A stretch of 64,000 nt of DNA from Gymnogyps californianus (Eukaryota > Chordata > Aves > Accipitriformes > Cathartidae). Shown here one piece after another: positions 12,401 to 24,630 of this stretch. How positions within the stretch are numbered: the first letter of the stretch is position 1; each line of letters begins with the position of its first letter. Made by a program: the position numbers and the translations under genes. A model generated the notes under the pieces. The model did not search any database. It was not told the DNA's origin and saw nothing but the letters and a program-made list of their open reading frames with translations. Where the stretch lies: positions 96,660,914 through 96,724,913 of the forward strand of contig NC_059471.1 of NCBI RefSeq assembly GCF_018139145.2, given 5' to 3'.

Positions 12401-14242
12401 CAAATTAAATTTGTTTTGCTGTGGGTGAAGGAAGAGAGAATATAATAGCATGAATCAGAGCTATCATCAAATATGTGGCACAGACTAAAAATTAATTACA
12501 ATTACTGCCGCCTTCTAAAAAGTTTCTGCCATAAGATGCAGCAATTTTGTTAATCAATATAATCCATTTTAAAAATTCTCAGGAATTAAAACCTTTCAAT
12601 TACTTTCCTCTTCCTTTTAATTTTTTCCTATTGTAACAGGAAAAGTTTAGCATCTTTAAACAAAATCTTGCTTAATCTGTTAGATGCCCTTTTGCTCCAG
12701 TGGCCAATGAATTGCTGCTAATAATGAAAAGTAGATATTAGACCACATGAGATCTCATCAGTCAGGGCTATCTTGATGATGAAAGTCCATGGAGTACGTG
12801 CTTTACCACTTTAGCACAGATGCTTTATTAGGCATTCTAATAAAGACAACTTATTAAATGAAAAATGTGAACACAAAACCACCCAATATCCCTTTGTCTT
12901 TTCCTGTAAGAGTAAGATAAAGTTGTGGAAAAGTGTGTGTTAGACACTCAGTTTTTTCCACTTTGGAATAGCCATTTAAGTATGCAATACTGGGAAAATC
13001 ATAAGAGGCTCAGAACATAAAACCTTTTTCTAAAGAAGCCAACATAGATACTTGGAAACAACACCATGCATTATTAATTATTAGCTAGACAGATAACCAA
13101 GGACATACGTTTTTTTGTACTAGGTGAGAAACCACCAATTTTGATAACTAAAAAGGTAGTGAGTCTTTGCCTGCAAGTTCCTAGTATGGAGAAAACGGTA
13201 TTTAATTCATTGTCTGAAAAACACAATAAAGCTACAGCAAGACATCATTTGGAATCAATTCCTCCCCCTAAACAACTCCAGATCTTTCCCATAGTAATTC
13301 TCTTGCACGTGCCCAGCAAAAATCTCTGTAGAAAGGACTGGTATACAGCGTGTTCGGGAAGTCAGCTGAACCACGAGCCTTAAAGACGCAATTCCCAGAC
13401 AGACAGAAAACTTCTGCGGAGACCTCTGCAGCTGCGGTGACTTTCCAGCAGCATATGTGGGGGAAGGAAGAAAATGGAAGATCTCTTGGGTAACCTGAGC
13501 CAAGCCCCAAGAGGATAACGTGTGCGTGCATGTGTTTTACAATCCCCATTCAAACTGGCCTGTGAACAGGAAGCCAACACCCGCTCTGGAGCGAGGTCTT
13601 ACCCTCACCCTGCTCTTACACCGGCCGAAGGTCACAAGCTCCGGCAGAAGCAGTGGCTGGGGTTCCTGCCTGCTGCCAGCTGACGCCACCCCATTGATGT
13701 TCATGCCAACGTGCAAGCCAGCTTCATTCCTGTTGATGTCTCCTAGTGGTCTTCAAGAACAGTCAATCTATCACTTAAAAAACAAAACTAAATGGGCGCT
13801 TCAGAGACTTGGCGGACAGATGGTCTGCCCACGGGTGGTCAAAAAGTTTCATGGCCAACAGCATGTGAGAATTCCCTCAACTCTCCTGCTGGAAGGCCCC
13901 CTTTGACCATCTCAAACATTAAGTTTGCTGGCCAGACAACTTCCTTGCTACCTTGTGGAAGCTGTCCTTCCCTTTTTGCAATATCACTCAGTACCCAGTT
14001 TCATCCAAGCCTCTGTCAGTTGCCACGTAGTACGAAAGCCCAGCCAACTTATCAGTGCTTGGTGAGAGGCATATTTGAACATGTCTCACGCGGATTATCA
14101 CAGCCTTAAAAGTGTCTCACAGTCTTACCTCACACGCGGGACATATGTGAGGGGGAACAAAATAACTCAGAAGTCCACTTTGCAATAAACCACCCAGGAC
14201 TGAAGAATTATTAGACAACAGCATCCACTGGAATCACTCTGT

Positions 14243-14311
14243 AAAACGTAGCAATAGAAACTCTCCAACAAACCTTCAAAATCCCTCAAAACATAGCAAC
14301 AGAAATTCTCC
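14243..14311. repeat. Imperfect direct repeat, two 24-base copies
   Basis: A 24-base block at 14243-14266 recurs at 14288-14311 with three transitions, an offset of 45 bases. It is a small local duplication with moderate decay. Confidence 0.8.
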
Positions 14312-14640
14312 TGCAGAGAGAGATCAGTGCCACTCTGTAGCCACCAGTATTTTGAGACTGCTTACTGGCGTGGTGGTATAATAAGCAATTTTCTCTTTAT
14401 ATTCACAGTCTCAAGGAAAGTCAATTCTCCCTCACTTTCCTCAAGACAAAAATCACCGATGTTCCCTAATTATAGCTTTTACTTGCAACGAAGAATAAGC
14501 TCCAAGTAGAAATAAAATGCAAGTTGCCAGAAGTTAGCCAGAGAAGACGCTGAATATCTCTTTTTGAAGGATAAACCAGCATCTTTACAATATCTGTGGT
14601 CACCTTTATTTATAATGCAACAGTATAGATTACCACGGGT

Positions 14641-14652
14641 GGGGGGGGGGGG
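14641..14652. repeat. G12 homopolymer
   Basis: Twelve G on the plus strand, read directly. Confidence 0.95.
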
Positions 14653-16105
14653 TTAATTTCCAGTTAAATTATTTCTCAGCTACTGTGCATAAATCGAACT
14701 CCTCAAATGCTCCTCCTCCTTATTTTGGCATACAATGGCAGAGCTTAGCAGGACTGCTAACTGTCCTCCAGATGATATAAGCCACTTGGTAAAGTTAATT
14801 CCCAGCTTTCCATAGCAAATAGCTGCCATTTCTTGCAGGTGTTAGGCAGATAGCTTCAGAAAGGAAAAGAACACTTTTCTTTGGCAAAAAATCACTCTAT
14901 ATCAACATAGCTCAGAGCAGTAACATTCCCAGCCATTAAGCAGAAAGCTCTCACACCCCGGTCCCAGATACTAATCATGTTTTGAAGAATATTATTATTG
15001 TATATAATATAATTTTGTATATTTTAGCTATGAGGCTTTAAACTAGTTGCTAGAAAGTATCTTTGCTACCGGCTCTTCTCAACTGTCTCAGTGTCAAATT
15101 CAAAAGGGAGCCTGCTATCTAGCCACTTTGGCTACAAAAACAGATGAAGGGTAGAGAGTAATTTTTATCCAAGTACAGAAAAAAATATACTTATGCACTT
15201 GGCAAAATTTTTAGGGATTTACCTAAACACCACAGATTTTGGTAGAAAACCTCCTGTAAACTCAATGGCTTTAAATTAGTACATACATTACTAATACTTA
15301 TTTACTTCAATGGCTTAAGAGATTTCTTTGAAAGTAGCGACTGAAAACTGAAATTCTGTTTTGCTTTCAAAAAAGTCACACATCCTGTACATTTCTAGAA
15401 TTGCTGAAACAGTTCAACAAAAACTGATGGGAAATTCCATTTGAAAATGCCAACACTTGCAAATACAATTTGAAGCATGGGATGGGAACATGATCAAAAA
15501 CAAAGCACAAATATTTCTCAATGATTACATGTTTTGTTTCTCCAGTCCTATGAAGGAAAACTATAGGAAGGCTAGGGGGGGTGTGTGGATGACTGTGAGG
15601 AAATTGCAGTTGTAGTCAAGAACATAATAGACCACTAAACTCATAATAAAATACAGAGCTTTTTCCTTCAAAACTCATAGGCACAGTACAGCCTTGGGTA
15701 CACACTATTGCTTGCCCTCCAGTGCAATTTTTTTTTTTCCTCTCCCCTGTTAACTTTAAAAGGCATTCCAGGACTATGATTTTTGGTGAGTTCGGAATGG
15801 ATGCACACGTGAGGATTTAAATTAGCCTGTAATTCCTGAAACCTGTTATTTGAAATTTGTTTTAAGGCATGTTCCAGGAGAGGTCTTAACATGGAAGAGA
15901 GGCAATTCTGATCTTGCACCTTATACACAGCTAACAGGAGGCGTTTGATTTGCATGGATTAGTGAAGCCACTGCAGGCTAATTCATATGCATACAATGGC
16001 TTCTGCACCCCAGAATTACATCCAGAGGAGGGTCACAATACTAATAAACACAAAATTAATTTCACACCTCCTAAATTACAAGGCAAGTCTTATCAGTGTT
16101 AGACT

Positions 16106-16196
16106 GTAAGCTTCTTGGGGCTGAGACGGTCTTGTCTGTCTCTCTTGTAGAGCATTAATCATGCTGTGGGTGCTTACGGCTAATAAGATGCATGTA
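16106..16196 (+). mobile_element. Ancient L2/MIR-like retroposon tail
   Basis: The block begins with 'actgtaagcttcttggggc', followed by 'tgagacggtcttgtctgtc', an 'agagcattaatcatg' segment and 'gtgcttacggctaataa'. This order matches the conserved tail of old amniote L2/MIR-type retroposons (gactgtaagctccttggggcaggga ... cagcacctagcaca ... ggtgctacggtaataa-like). No tRNA-derived head could be recognised upstream. The assignment is from remembered family structure, and the exact family could differ. Confidence 0.45.
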
Positions 16197-16199
16197 AAT

Positions 16200-19100
16200 C
16201 TATTCTGATGTGGTTTTTTGCCACTTCAGACTAGAGAAGAGTCACACACACAGGCGTACTCTTACCTCTCTGCCTAATGATACACTAATGTGCCTAATTG
16301 AAAAAACAAGTCCTGATAGGAACAGAAAGACTTTGTTTTTGTTTATGCCACCCAGACAGAGTCTGTGGCTATACATTGCAAATAGTTGGCAAAACCTAAA
16401 CCGCAAGTATGCAGCAGCACTGTGAGTAATAAAGATAATGTTTGTATTTTGTTTATGAAGAGCCCTAACCAACGCACTAAAGCAAGCGTACTGAAACCAA
16501 ACAATACTCAGATCTTTAGAAAAACTTCAGAGGATCCAAATCATGTAATTTAATCACTTTGTTCCTTAACAATCTAAACATCACTTAAAATTTACAAGCA
16601 GTAATTCCATATAAGTTCTCTAAGCTGAAAAATGGGATGTAGCCAGTTGTCCTTTTCTATCCCAACTATTAAAGTTCAAACAAATCAAGCTCTATTACTG
16701 AGGGAAAAATAAAAAACACCTTACAAAATTCCCTTGCCCCAAAGGTTGAGAAATGCTGTATTGCTCGGCCAGCATGGAATTCCTCCATATCTGGAGTCAA
16801 GTGAAATATACGGGTATCTTGTAGTTAATTCATTGGGATGGACAATCTCCATACAACTTTGACAACATACCAGTACTTTTGTGTGGAGAACATGGATAAG
16901 AAATGTATTCTATACTTCTCAAAAAAACTAGAATTCAAAAGATTTTCCCACTGAAAAAAAATGAGTAATAGGAAAGGGAGAGATGCTGAGGTAAGACTTC
17001 TTCCTAAAAGATCAATTTCCAATTTGGCTCAATATTAGATGCTAGATCAAAATGTTATTATTGACAAGCATGTTGCTTTTATTTAGGACAATTTAAATAA
17101 ATTTTATTTCTAGATCTACACAGTGTTCTCACTTGCCAAAACCTAGTGAGAAAGAGCTTCATGTCACATCAAAAATAACAGCAGGTTTTCTGTCCTCCTC
17201 TTCATCCATCCTTCAGCTTACTGCAGCAGGTAATTCTGGAGCCCCTTTGAGAACAGGGGCATATTCAAGTCTCGGGGACCAGCGCTCTCGCCGTGTATAT
17301 CGGGCTCAGCTGACAGGGAATTCAGAAGGGGATCCCCTTCCTGCATGCAGGGCTACGAGGCAGGGTTATAGCTCCTCCAAAGTAATTCATCAGTTCACTC
17401 ATCCAACAGAATATTTTGGAGTGCAAGCAGATTGCACTGAAGGGTAACTGCAGGGTGGCAGAGTGTTGTTCGCTATGACCAGTGAACTAACAGTCACGTC
17501 CTGCTAAGCAGGGCTGCATTTCCACTACCCTGTTAACATGCTCCCAGCAACTCTGTTGAGGCTGAGTTCCTTGACCATACACAATCAGAGACATTTTGAG
17601 AGCGCCCCAACTGGAAGACAGATGGAAAGTCAAGGATCCAACTGGTTCCTCCCCACAGGGCGCACCAGAGGCAGTTTGGACAGCTGCGCATCACAGACCG
17701 TCCCTGAAAAATGTTGACCAAAACTGGCAACACATACCTTACAAGGCAGTGAAGCAGAGCCTGGTCTATAATACCACTCTCTCCAACCCCTATGTGTCAC
17801 ATAAGTATTCAAAAGAGCCAGCATAATCATCCCTGCAAGAAGTTGCCCAACAAAATGTGGGGAGCCTGCCTCAAAGGACTCCCAACCAGACTTCACCTAG
17901 AAGAGATGTACAGCCTTAATCCAAGCCATAAGCCAGCCTCCTCCAGCACAGAGCTGAGATGCTTAGTTTCCCAATCCATGGTTCTTAGCTTCCACAAGCA
18001 GCCCAGACCTGCAGATGCTGTCAACCAAGAATCAAAACCAGGGCTGCCAGGTGACTCAGACCTGCCCAGCAATCAGGCGCTTAATCAGGGACAATACTGG
18101 CCTACTGTTATCTGCCTGAACAGCCAGCTCTGGGTACATCTCCCCATTTTATACCTTGACTGCTATGACACATGACTATGGCTGAAAATCTGCTTGGGCA
18201 GAACCTCTTCGCTAGCGAAAAATGACCACAAATGACATCTTGAAGAGCTAATCTGCACACATGTGGAAAAGCCCAGCAGAAATATTCACTTCCAAATAAA
18301 AAGCGCTCCAGTAATACTAAATCTTCTGCTCTAAGCCAGCTGTCTTGTCCTAAGGAAAATCTTCTGGACATCTGGCTAGGAAGGGCTTGGAAAAAGAGCA
18401 GAGATTGCCTTATCCTCATGCTATCCACTCTGCAATCACCACTGTATGGGAGGTTGGGTTGGCTGGGTCCTTGCTTACTGGTTTTCTCGGGGAGAGCCTT
18501 GGCAAATATGGCACTGGAAGATAACATCCCTTGTCTGATTATCACCCCCCCACACACAGGGTCAGTTGTGAAACACTCCTATGGAAATCCTATCAACCTG
18601 TAGCTGGAGAGGAAGGACCAGCATGGGATGTGTGTGCGTGTAGAAGAGAGCATGAACAGCAGAGCAGCAACTGAAGACAAAAAAAGAAAGCTCCAGGAGT
18701 AACTAACAGGTTTGCAAGGATGACTTCCCTGCTTCCATACCCCTAACGTTTCCTTTCTCTTACACATCCACCCTCTTTTTAAAGGGAGCCATGCCACAAC
18801 CGTTACTGCAATTAAATTGACAAACCTGAATCATTCCTTAAGCCACTGGGAACTCCGTACAATCTTTGAAGTGTTTGTCTGGCCGGTACTCCCAAAAGCG
18901 CCACCTTGGTAACTTCTCATCAAAGCTCTTTAAGCTCCCTGTTTGCTCAACTGCCTGAAGACCTCATTCACAGACCTCCACTGGGAAAATGCATGCAAAC
19001 AGTTACTAAACCCTTCAAAAGCAGATGAAGAGCGACCAGCGTATCTTCTTTCCTTCCTGCTAGGGACATCATCAGTTCTGTTACTGAACGCCCCCTGCCC

Positions 19101-21279
19101 CCAACGCCCAAATCACTCTCCTTCACAAGGGAAATCCTTCAGTTAAATCCCTCCCAAAGCCAACTCCAGGTGTCACTGCACATGCAGTATCAACACTTGG
19201 TGCTCACCCATGCCTGGGGGCCATGAAGGGCATGCTGGCTACAGACTCAAAACCTACACATAAAGAAAGGTTGCACATTTAGGTGGACCAAGAGCTCTCC
19301 TTCCACCTTCCCACCCCACAGCAGTCCTCCCGTGACACAGATGCAGCAAAGTTTGGCAAGAGTATATATACCCCACGCCCAGGAATCTTTTGATTTCCTG
19401 CAAACTCCGACTGTCCTGCATTTAAGTCCAGGAGAGCTAACCACTTACACGCCTCCACAAATAAACATTCTCGGAAGCAGGTTAGATTAAAAATATACTA
19501 TAACAAACTTATTTTAAAATATGTCTGCTCAGTCAAGTCTGAAAGACAAGTGGTGCTGGTACCTTAAAGTATTCCTGTTCACACGGTAGCTTAAAAAATC
19601 TGATGTATTGCTATTTTGCAATATTGTGTCTAGAGCCAATGCCGATCACTCTTACCTCTCAGACACTGAATGGACTGCACAATACTGTTCTCAGAGAAAT
19701 ACTACTTCATTTTTAGATTTTTTTTTTTTTAGTCTTATTCAAAGTATGAACGATTAGGTTATTTTCTCATCTTAATAAATGATGTAAAACCTCCGGACAT
19801 ATGGTAGCATTTGTATACTTCCAGGCAAGCGGTGATAACTTTCAAATGTTACTTCCCCTCCTCCTCCACTACATGAAACAAATATACTGGAGCCCATTTA
19901 AATCTTAGTGACAAACACATTTAAGAGAGACTAATTTCAGTTAAAGTTTCCAAATGTCAGATGTACGTGTTAAATAATTATACTAAAAAATAAAGAGCAG
20001 ATGAATTCTCGTTCTCATCATTGGTTGATAAAGTGCCTATATTTTTCCAATAAGGATTAAAAAATTTTATGAGACAATGCTTGTGCTTAAATTAGCAAGG
20101 AATAAACAAATGTCAGCTCATACTTATAGCAACATGTGACAAGTATCATTCATACTAACTCAACAGCTACAAGATTAGAGGATTGCTGCTGCCTCATTCA
20201 GTCTTGTAAGTATCAATCCACAACTGCTTCACTTTTCTTTTTCTAGTTTAAGATCCATAGCAGGGCTCAATTTTTGAATAAGGTAATGGTTACAAAATGG
20301 CTGAAGACTAAGGGTAAGATTTTTCAGAAGCAGAAAGTCACCAAATCTCAAAATGAGGATATGGTATCACACATATCGAGGTACTTAATTAGGACGAGAA
20401 GCCATCTCTTAAGACTTTGCCTGTTGTTTTCCTTGGAAAAACAAAGCTGCATTCCCCCAGCAGCTTTTTGCATTTACCAGATTCTTTTCTATTTTTGAGA
20501 AATGTGTATGTCCTCCCCAAAAGTACGTAGCAGAGTCGTACTGGAATGGTTCAGGCGTCCTCTCTGATTGAATGTTATACTGTCATCCATTATTACTCAA
20601 GGCTGGTCATAATGTGCATTAACATTTATAAAGTTGGAATCTATTCAGCCTGTCCACCCAGTAGCTGACTAACTGGACATTATTATTTGAAGAATAAGCC
20701 TAATAAAAAGGGAAAACAAAATAACCTGAGTACTGTAACCCAGTCTATGCCTGTATTTTCTCCAACCCAAGCAGTACTAATACTGAATAAATTGACAAGC
20801 ATTTCACCTATAACAGCTTCTAAGCTTTTTACAGAACAAAAAGAGTGAAGAGTAGGCAATTAATATTATTTTGCACTTTCACAACTGAAAGGAGAACTTT
20901 AAATAGGCAAATGTTTTCTACTAGTTAGAGGCAAATTCTTGTTATTCCTTTAAATTAAAAAAATGCTGTGTGCTTTGGGGGGAAACAGGCACCAGTAACA
21001 ACAAGCTGTTCACCGCTTTTGAGCCAAATGCTTGCAAAAATACTGAACACAGAATACATTCAGAGCTGCAGCAAGACAGAAGAAGAGCTAAGAAACTCTT
21101 AGAAAGGGGAAAGAAACACATCTTTCTCCACCTTGGCCGAGACCAAAGAGAACAATTCTTACCCCACGATGTTACTTACAAGGCTCTGCTTCCAGAAAGT
21201 ACTTTTACATACACTTGTATGAAGTTAATGGGAAATCAAAAGCATCTGACCAAAGAAATGCTCCACTCCTGCATGGGAG
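16200..21279. other. Noncoding stretch without recognisable genes
   Basis: AT-rich with some GC-moderate patches around 17.2-18.6 kb. Several frames of 60-150 codons occur on both strands at 17.5-18.6 kb and overlap one another; none has a recognisable domain or paired splice sites. Two minus-strand donor-like GTAAGT or GTAAGA sites lie near 21160-21180, just left of the CpG island. Confidence 0.45.
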
Positions 21280-21281
21280 CT

Positions 21282-21298
21282 GGGGGGGGGGGGGGGGG
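21282..21298. repeat. G17 homopolymer
   Basis: Seventeen G on the plus strand at the left edge of the CpG island. Confidence 0.95.
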
Positions 21299-21725
21299 CG
21301 GGTTGCTGCGGAGAACCTTTAGATTTTGCCCGGAATTATTCCTGTTTTTACAGCGAGGCGAGCTATACGTTTCGAGGTTGACTGCGAGACGGCTCTAGCA
21401 GCGCTTGGCACGAACGCCTGAAGAGCGTCGTGGGCTGTATCTTTAAAAGGTGTCAGAGGAAAAGCAGATGAAATGCTGTAATCTCCACCCACCGCCGTGT
21501 CAGAGCCGCCGCCGCCCACGCACCCCGCATCCCGAAATCCGCCCTGCCCGGCCAACCCGCCGCGCCGGGCGGGCTGGAAACCGGGGCTGCCCTTCGGGCC
21601 GCAGCCCGCCCCCGGCGCCGCGCTCCCCGGCCCGCTGCGCCCGCTGCCCCCGGCATCCTGTGAGGGGGCCGCCCCGCCCAGTCAGCGCTTCCCCGCCAGC
21701 CCGCCCGCCCGCCAGCCGCCCGCCC

Positions 21726-21779
21726 GGCCCCGGCCCCGGCCCCGGCCCCGGCCCCGGCCCCGGCCCCGGCCCCGGCCCC
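21726..21779 (-). repeat. (GGGGCC)9 hexanucleotide array
   Basis: Nine perfect, uninterrupted GGCCCC units on the plus strand, which read as GGGGCC on the minus strand, plus a partial unit at each end. The unit is the same as that expanded in human C9orf72 disease. Its frames translate as Pro-Arg and Gly-Pro on the plus strand and Gly-Ala and Gly-Arg on the minus strand, with no stop inside. The minus strand has many GGGG blocks able to form G-quadruplexes. Nothing nearby identifies the host gene, so homology to C9orf72 is not claimed. Confidence 0.95.
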
Positions 21780-22003
21780 GGCCGCCCCGCTGGCAGGGGG
21801 CTCGCGGGGGCTGCGTGGAAGTTCCCTTCCCGTGGGTTCGGTGCACGGCAAAAGGGCCTGTCTTAAAGCCTCTCGCAGAACAGGCCAAAAAATAGATAAA
21901 CCCCAAAACACACAACAGCCGCCGCCCCCAAACAGTGAATTCCCATGTTAACTTGCTGAGCTAAACTCTTTTTTTTTTTTTTCCCCAGCCAGATAGTTTT
22001 TTT

Positions 22004-22021
22004 GGGGGGGGATTCCCCCCC
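22004..22021. repeat. G8-ATT-C7 perfect inverted repeat
   Basis: Eight G, a three-base ATT spacer and seven C. It could form a short, very stable hairpin in RNA of either strand. Confidence 0.85.
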
Positions 22022-23236
22022 ATTCTCAGGAAACATTTACATCAGTATCTACAAAGCATTTTTCGGAGACTGATGAGAAGTTCTGAAAAGAGCTTTGTCT
22101 TCAATTAAGGAGAACATTCAGCTTTAGCACGTAATGTACGCCCCGTATCGAACAACGGTTTGCACAACAGCTACCCACAGTGCAAAATGCTCAGTGAAAA
22201 AACTTTAACTCTGTGGCTCATTTTTCTTCAAAGGAAGAGGAATTCAGTGAGAAGATGAACAGGTTGGGCTATGGGGAAGTCTGTTTCGTTACGTCTTCAG
22301 AGTTCTCGCAACAGCACTCAGTAAAGAATTCATCCTATAGGAGACCTTTTAAATTTAGTGAACCACTGAAATGAATTTCTTCAATATTCTTTGGAAAAAT
22401 ACACAATCCTATAAATTTTTCATATGGAGTGGTCAGTAAGAGATCCCGTGTAGCCACTGCTCTGAACCAACTGTACAGTTTGAGCATGCATGGATTAAAA
22501 TACAATTAAAACCATAATTGCCTATTTGCAAGATTTATTGCAACACTTCAGATCCGGCCTCTCCTCATGAGCAAGCTTCCTGTAGGTTTAGAGAGAACAA
22601 GACTGTATACCCTGCTCCGAAGAGCAGCAATTCCTACCCAGTAGCTCCTAAGCAGTGGGCAGTCTTATTTGGAAAAGAGCAATGAATTTGTATCACAGAT
22701 GAAATGTAGAGGTTAGAGGATTAAAACTTTTCTATCATGCAGTGTGCATTCAGATATTTACTAATTACATAAACAAGGAGAAAACATTTGGAAAAGTGTG
22801 TCGAGCGTCTATTACTATGACAGAAGAGATGATGTGCAATAAAAACAGGCCTCTACTTTTAAGGAAAAAAAAATCCTTAGGAAAACAACATCTTGAGCAG
22901 TGGCACTGCACAGTAGAAACTATATTAACTTGTCATAATATGTTGCTTCTGTTCGTATGAATTTTGATTGAATAACCAACTAAATATGAGCTTCAGAATA
23001 TACAGTAATACTAAAGTGCTTGGAATACAGCCCTTGGGAAAGCACCCCTAATGCGGATTTTCTGATTCCTCTTGTTAAGATGTAAATGATTGCCAATCTC
23101 AGTTGCAGGTCACCATTTTGGGGCTTACCCATACTCTCCTCTTACAAACGACAAATCATAACAGTATTTTTAAAAAAGCGCACACACAAATGAATTCCTC
23201 AGAAACACTGTAAAGCTAGCTATGATCTGAATGAAC

Positions 23237-23247
23237 GGGGGGGGGGG
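23237..23247. repeat. G11 homopolymer
   Basis: Eleven G on the plus strand, read directly. Confidence 0.95.
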
Positions 23248-24379
23248 AACTTATCAAGATCCAGTTTGCTTCATTTAAATTGCAGCATTTTTTTCTTCAT
23301 TTCAGTCTTACTTTGCTTTCCGTGAGCAAGTACTGAGCCCTGATTTTGCTGCAGAATTTTGCACATCATTAACATCACTTACTAACTCTTTTTGTACTTC
23401 CTTGTCTTTAGTAATTTTATAATATGGGACATTTATGATGCTTGTTACGGCCCCTTCTGCGTTCAAGGCTCAGAAAAATCCATCTCATCAGCTTCCACAC
23501 ACTGCAATCTGCTATCGCTGGTCCAAGTGGTACATGTGGTGGCAAGGGGGAAAAATGGCAAGCTGCCAGTGACAAGTCCCATGCAAGCAGTTCCCTACAT
23601 CTAGCTCTTGCATTTTGTAGAGTATCCACTTTATTCTTAGGATGCTCCAGAAGTACAGAGGCATTTTAATATCCAATATAGTTTCTTGCTTATTCCTTTC
23701 CCACGGTGAACTGAGTGGATATTCAGTCCATATAACAGGTTTAGAGCATGTGCTGCAATGACAGCTTTCAATTGAAATGTAAGTGTGTTGTGGCAGGACT
23801 TTCACTTCTGAATAATCATTCATCAGAAAGAGCGATTGAGTGTCAGAGCTCATGACTACTTTAGAAGCTTATTACTTCCATCAATGCATATAGTCGTAAG
23901 AATTATTTTTTTTTCTTCTCAGCTGCTGAGAGGGAAAGCCAAATTGATTTGGGAAATAGCTCACGTATATTGACATTAAATACTAACATGAAACACTTGA
24001 TTTAGGAAGCTTTAGGTATTTCTAACATTTTGTTATAGTCCAACAGATTCTGGGAAGTTTACAAACAGCATTTCCCAGTTATCCAGCCATATTAAAAGTG
24101 ATTCTGCTGGTATGCTTTTGCATCAAGACTAGATTTGGTTTGCTAACAGTGATGTCACATTTCAGTAAATAGAGACTTCTTAAGAGTCTTCTTTCATCTT
24201 TTCGGGATAATATCAGTTTTCATCGAGGTGGATGTTTTTTAGTATGCCTTTGCACACAATTAATCACGGTACATTCTATCCTGTAATCTGCACTAACACA
24301 AAAAGCGTGTAGAACACCAGGGAAAAGCGAGAAACTAGCGGAATGTTGAACTTGCTAGAGCTGCCTCCAACAGCCCCTT

Positions 24380-24630
24380 TTTTCATTTTCGGGGTGGGGA
24401 GGAAGGCCTGAAGCCCAGCACACGTCTCCCCAGTTGTGAAGCCACCGACTTCGGGAAGCTGCCGGCTGGGGGCGGGGGGGGCCGGGGCCGGGGCCGATCC
24501 CGGGGCGGTGCGGGGCGGTGCGGTGCAGTACTGCCGGCCCTCCGCCGGGTGGCGACCCCCCCGGCTCCGCTGCAAGCCCCGGGGTACGGCGAGTGCTGCG
24601 GGAGCCTCAGGGCCATTAGGGAAAGCCAAG
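24380..24630. promoter_or_regulatory. Small CpG-rich island
   Basis: About 250 bases of GC- and CpG-rich sequence in an AT-rich setting. It holds a G-rich tract with three GGGGCC units (24478-24495) followed by two copies of a GGGGCGGTGC decamer. It resembles a small promoter or enhancer island. Frames through it begin only at non-ATG codons and have low-complexity products, so no coding exon is called. Direction is undetermined. Confidence 0.5.
24478..24519 (+). repeat. (GGGGCC)3 and GGGGCGGTGC tandem tract
   Basis: Three perfect GGGGCC units preceded by extra G, then a short spacer and two tandem GGGGCGGTGC decamers. Potential G-quadruplex on the plus strand and GC-box (SP/KLF) sites. Confidence 0.85.

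Larger units (their letters stand above)
9420..16100. other. Noncoding stretch without recognisable genes
   Basis: Ordinary avian-like intronic or intergenic sequence. It contains short poly-T and poly-A runs (for example near 11975-11990 and 12376-12386), an imperfect direct duplication at 14243-14311 and a G12 run at 14641-14652. Longer frames around 13.3-14.1 kb on both strands have no family resemblance and no clear splice borders. Confidence 0.5.
21280..21870. promoter_or_regulatory. CpG island with GGCCCC hexanucleotide array
   Basis: A very GC- and CpG-rich block with sharp borders starts after a G17 run. Direction is unclear. On the plus strand there is a TTTAAAAGG TATA-like sequence near 21440. 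On the minus strand, donor-like sites (CTT then GTAAGT, GGG then GTAAGA) lie just beyond the left edge near 21160-21180, which would suit a leftward first exon. Open frames through the island are low-complexity Pro, Arg, Gly and Ala translations and I do not call them genes. It is probably the 5' end of a gene or an alternative promoter. Confidence 0.6.
21870..24375. other. Noncoding stretch between CpG islands
   Basis: AT-rich, with a T14 run followed by CCCCAG (21969-21988) that mimics a plus-strand splice acceptor, a G8-ATT-C7 inverted repeat at 22004-22021 and a G11 run at 23237-23247. No exon or mobile element was recognised. Confidence 0.5.

Noticed and set aside
13141..14109. Cluster of open frames on both strands near 13.5 kb
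   Set aside because: Mildly GC-rich but the frames overlap in opposite directions and match no family; no promoter or splice pattern.
17533..18603. Several frames of 60-149 codons at 17.5-18.6 kb
   Set aside because: Both strands are equally open and the peptides look random; no conserved motif.
21453..21911. Long minus- and plus-strand open frames of 130-150 codons through the CpG island
   Set aside because: They consist of Gly-Ala, Pro-Arg and Gly-Pro runs created by the hexanucleotide repeat and GC bias, start at poor or non-ATG codons and have no domain.
24276..24629. 117-codon minus-strand frame through the 24.5 kb island
   Set aside because: It opens at a TTG, half of it is GC-driven low complexity and the rest is unrelated AT-rich sequence.
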